From contig JAJYWM010000024.1 of assembly GCA_021791455.1 (NCBI GenBank), forward strand, positions 1 to 5,450: a stretch of 5,450 nucleotides of DNA. The letters are read 5' to 3'. The position numbers and the translations under genes were made by a program. Origin of the DNA: a bacterium (GTDB lineage: Bacteria; Chloroflexota; Dormibacteria; UBA8260; Bog-877). This document shows, one piece after another, positions 4,485 through 5,450 of this stretch; position 1 is the first letter of the stretch, and the number at the start of each line of letters is the position of its first letter. The notes under the pieces are model-generated. The model was not told where the DNA came from, searched no databases, and saw only the letters and a list, made by a program, of their open reading frames with translations.

Positions 4485-5295
4485 CGAATTTCCTCCTGCT
4501 GCGATTGGCTTGCCTGCTTGATGCACTTGGCTCGTCACCTGCGGTGTGAGATGACCGGCTGTAGACAGGATGCTCTCTGCTAGGGAGACTGTCGGTACGG
4601 TAGCGCGCAGAATGTCGGGCTCAGGTGGCCCTATGTCCGAACCCAGACTTGCTCCGTCCGGAGGTTCGACGGCTAGACCGGTTCACGTCGGACGTTTCCC
4701 CCTGGCGAGAGGCCGCCCCCGCCTGTCGGGCGAGACACCATGGTCCGGGGGGAAGCTTTACAGGTTAGCGGTGTGCAGTCGGCAGCGGCGTCGGGCCGCG
4801 CCGGGTCTGGGCTCAGGTTGGTTCGTCCAGGCCGACCGTTTCCCGCTGGCCACCAGTCGAAGAGGTGAAGCTGCGCCGTGACATGCCGGCGGCAAACGCT
4901 GCCGATACCCCATGGCCCAGCACCTGGGCGGCTCCCTCTGCCCGGAGCACCGCGTCCTCCACGCTGCTGACACCACCTGCCAACATCGCGGGTTCGCGGT
5001 TGTGCCTTGTGACTGACAACATGTTGTCTCAGCGCTGCGGCAAGAGCCCAGTGGCGCTCGATTGAAGTCTCCACGCCCACGCCCCTGGCCAGGATTGGGG
5101 GAGCAGCAGACGCTGTCGGCGACTCGTGGCCGTCATCGAACGAGAGCAAAGGCCAGTTCAGAGAAACACCATCTGCCAACGGAAAGGACGATCGTCTGCG
5201 GACGCCAAATGCCTTGTTGACCGCGGTTACGATGCCGGCCGCCCGCGCCTCGCCCCCAACTCAGCAGCTGCCCTGGTCCTCGCGTCAAACCTGGC
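4485..5295. other. Long region with no supportable gene
   Basis: Frames of 60-168 codons overlap here on both strands, but none has a recognised motif together with a Shine-Dalgarno sequence. The most protein-like is a minus-strand frame at 4813-5022 of 69 codons. It has G+C-rich third positions and contains LAGGVSSVEDAVLRAEG, but it lacks a ribosome binding site and starts straight after a stop. It could be a short unknown gene or a decayed fragment. A loose direct repeat links 4617-4625 (GGGCTCAGG and following) with 4809-4817. GTTTCCC(C/G)CTGGC also occurs twice (4694-4706 and 4838-4850). A perfect palindrome lies at 5015-5028. Confidence 0.5.
5015..5028. promoter_or_regulatory. Perfect 14-bp palindrome, candidate operator
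   Basis: GACAACATGTTGTC is fully self-complementary and markedly A+T-richer than its surroundings. Uninterrupted palindromes of this size are typical binding sites for TetR-, MarR- or similar dimeric repressors. No confident gene starts beside it: the nearest are the putative regulator gene at 5386 and the doubtful minus-strand frame whose ATG lies inside the palindrome. Confidence 0.35.
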
Positions 5296-5304
5296 TGGTA
5301 CAAT
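5296..5304 (+). promoter_or_regulatory. Candidate extended -10 promoter for the right-edge gene
   Basis: TGGTACAAT matches the extended -10 pattern TGn-TAnAAT, with five of six bases of the -10 hexamer. No good -35 box lies at the right distance, but extended -10 promoters often lack one. Transcription would start near 5311, about 75 bases before the putative TTG start at 5386. Confidence 0.35.
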
Positions 5305-5385
5305 GCCTTTAAACTTGGTCGGCTGGCTCCTTGGGGCACCTGGAGGCTGCTCTGCAGCGGTCAGAACTTGACACGGAGCGACGCG

Positions 5386-5450
5386 TTGACGATTGGCGAT
5401 TTTGACGTCGGGACAGCCGGTGAGAACCGGCTTCTGGCCCTGCTACCGGC
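5386..5450 (+). CDS. Partial gene, N-terminus of a possible Crp/Fnr-type regulator
   Basis: A plus-strand frame is open to the window edge. From a TTG codon at 5386 it encodes MTIGDFDVGTAGENRLLALLP, then an incomplete GC- codon that must be Ala. The segment ENRLLALLPA resembles the N-terminal helix that precedes the cyclic-nucleotide-binding domain in many Crp/Fnr regulators (usually NRLLAALP). The TTG has a modest GGAG 7 bases upstream. TTG at 5368 in the same frame is an alternative start. If correct, this would be a transcription factor whose nearest complete neighbour on the left is the small membrane gene. Only 21 residues are visible, so the family call is tentative. The frame also contains a perfect 7-bp hairpin (5415-5432), which could be chance or RNA structure. 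Confidence 0.35.
   Translation, partial: MTIGDFDVGTAGENRLLALLP

Noticed and set aside
4673..5179. Minus-strand frame of 168 codons
   Set aside because: It is rich in Arg, Gly and Pro with no motif, no ribosome binding site and competing frames on both strands.
5368..5396. TTGACA as a -35 box of a promoter
   Set aside because: The hexamer is perfect, but nothing resembling a -10 box lies 16-18 bases downstream.
5407..5450. Resemblance to the core of a cobalamin riboswitch
   Set aside because: GGGACAGCCGGTGAGAACC recalls the GGGAA...GGTGAGAATCC core, and a perfect 7-bp stem with a GAGA loop is present. But the conserved U of AAUCC, the CCCGC box and the ACUGU box are missing or altered, and no GGTGCC box is seen upstream. 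A coding explanation fits better. An Infernal search of 5280-5550 would decide.
1..5450. CRISPR array, insertion sequence, tRNA or rRNA genes
   Set aside because: No regularly spaced repeat series, transposase motif with terminal repeats, tRNA T-loop/acceptor pairing or rRNA-like sequence was seen on either strand.

Overview
The window looks like chromosomal DNA of a high-G+C actinobacterium. G or C dominates third codon positions in the clear genes. The 51-residue membrane protein at 4329-4484 matches my memory of an actinobacterial family (DUF6131), and the DUF3494 surface protein at 2927-3922 ends in a cell-wall-sorting-like tail. The sulfur gene set suggests an organism that handles reduced inorganic sulfur, possibly an acidophilic or sulfur-oxidising lineage. 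That lineage call is inference, since no rRNA or other phylogenetic marker is present.

Layout: 1-654 has no convincing complete gene. It may hold the 3' end of a gene (2-76), followed by three strong hairpins and then a plausible promoter/leader. 655-2544 is a tight plus-strand operon of three genes: a DsrE2-type sulfur-carrier-like protein, a TusA-family sulfurtransferase and a sulfide:quinone-oxidoreductase-like flavoprotein. The first two overlap by one base and the last two are 4 bases apart. 2545-2926 is a convergent intergenic space with a likely terminator for the minus-strand gene. 2927-3922 (minus) encodes a secreted, probably wall- or membrane-anchored DUF3494 (ice-binding-like/adhesin) protein. 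3923-4328 is a 406-base upstream region unusually rich in inverted repeats. 4329-4484 (minus) encodes the small two-helix membrane protein. 4485 to about 5295 has no gene I can support but carries a perfect 14-bp palindrome. At the right edge a plus-strand gene probably begins, and its first residues resemble a Crp/Fnr-type regulator.

The operon makes biochemical sense. An SQR-like flavoprotein would oxidise sulfide or a persulfide at the membrane and pass electrons to quinone, while TusA and DsrE2 carry protein-bound persulfide sulfur onwards. No rhodanese, Hdr/sHdr, Dsr or Sox gene is visible, so the final sulfur acceptor lies outside the window. The most interesting unexplained material is non-coding: the block of competing inverted repeats at 4103-4224, the hairpin cluster at 102-315, and several short operator-like palindromes.
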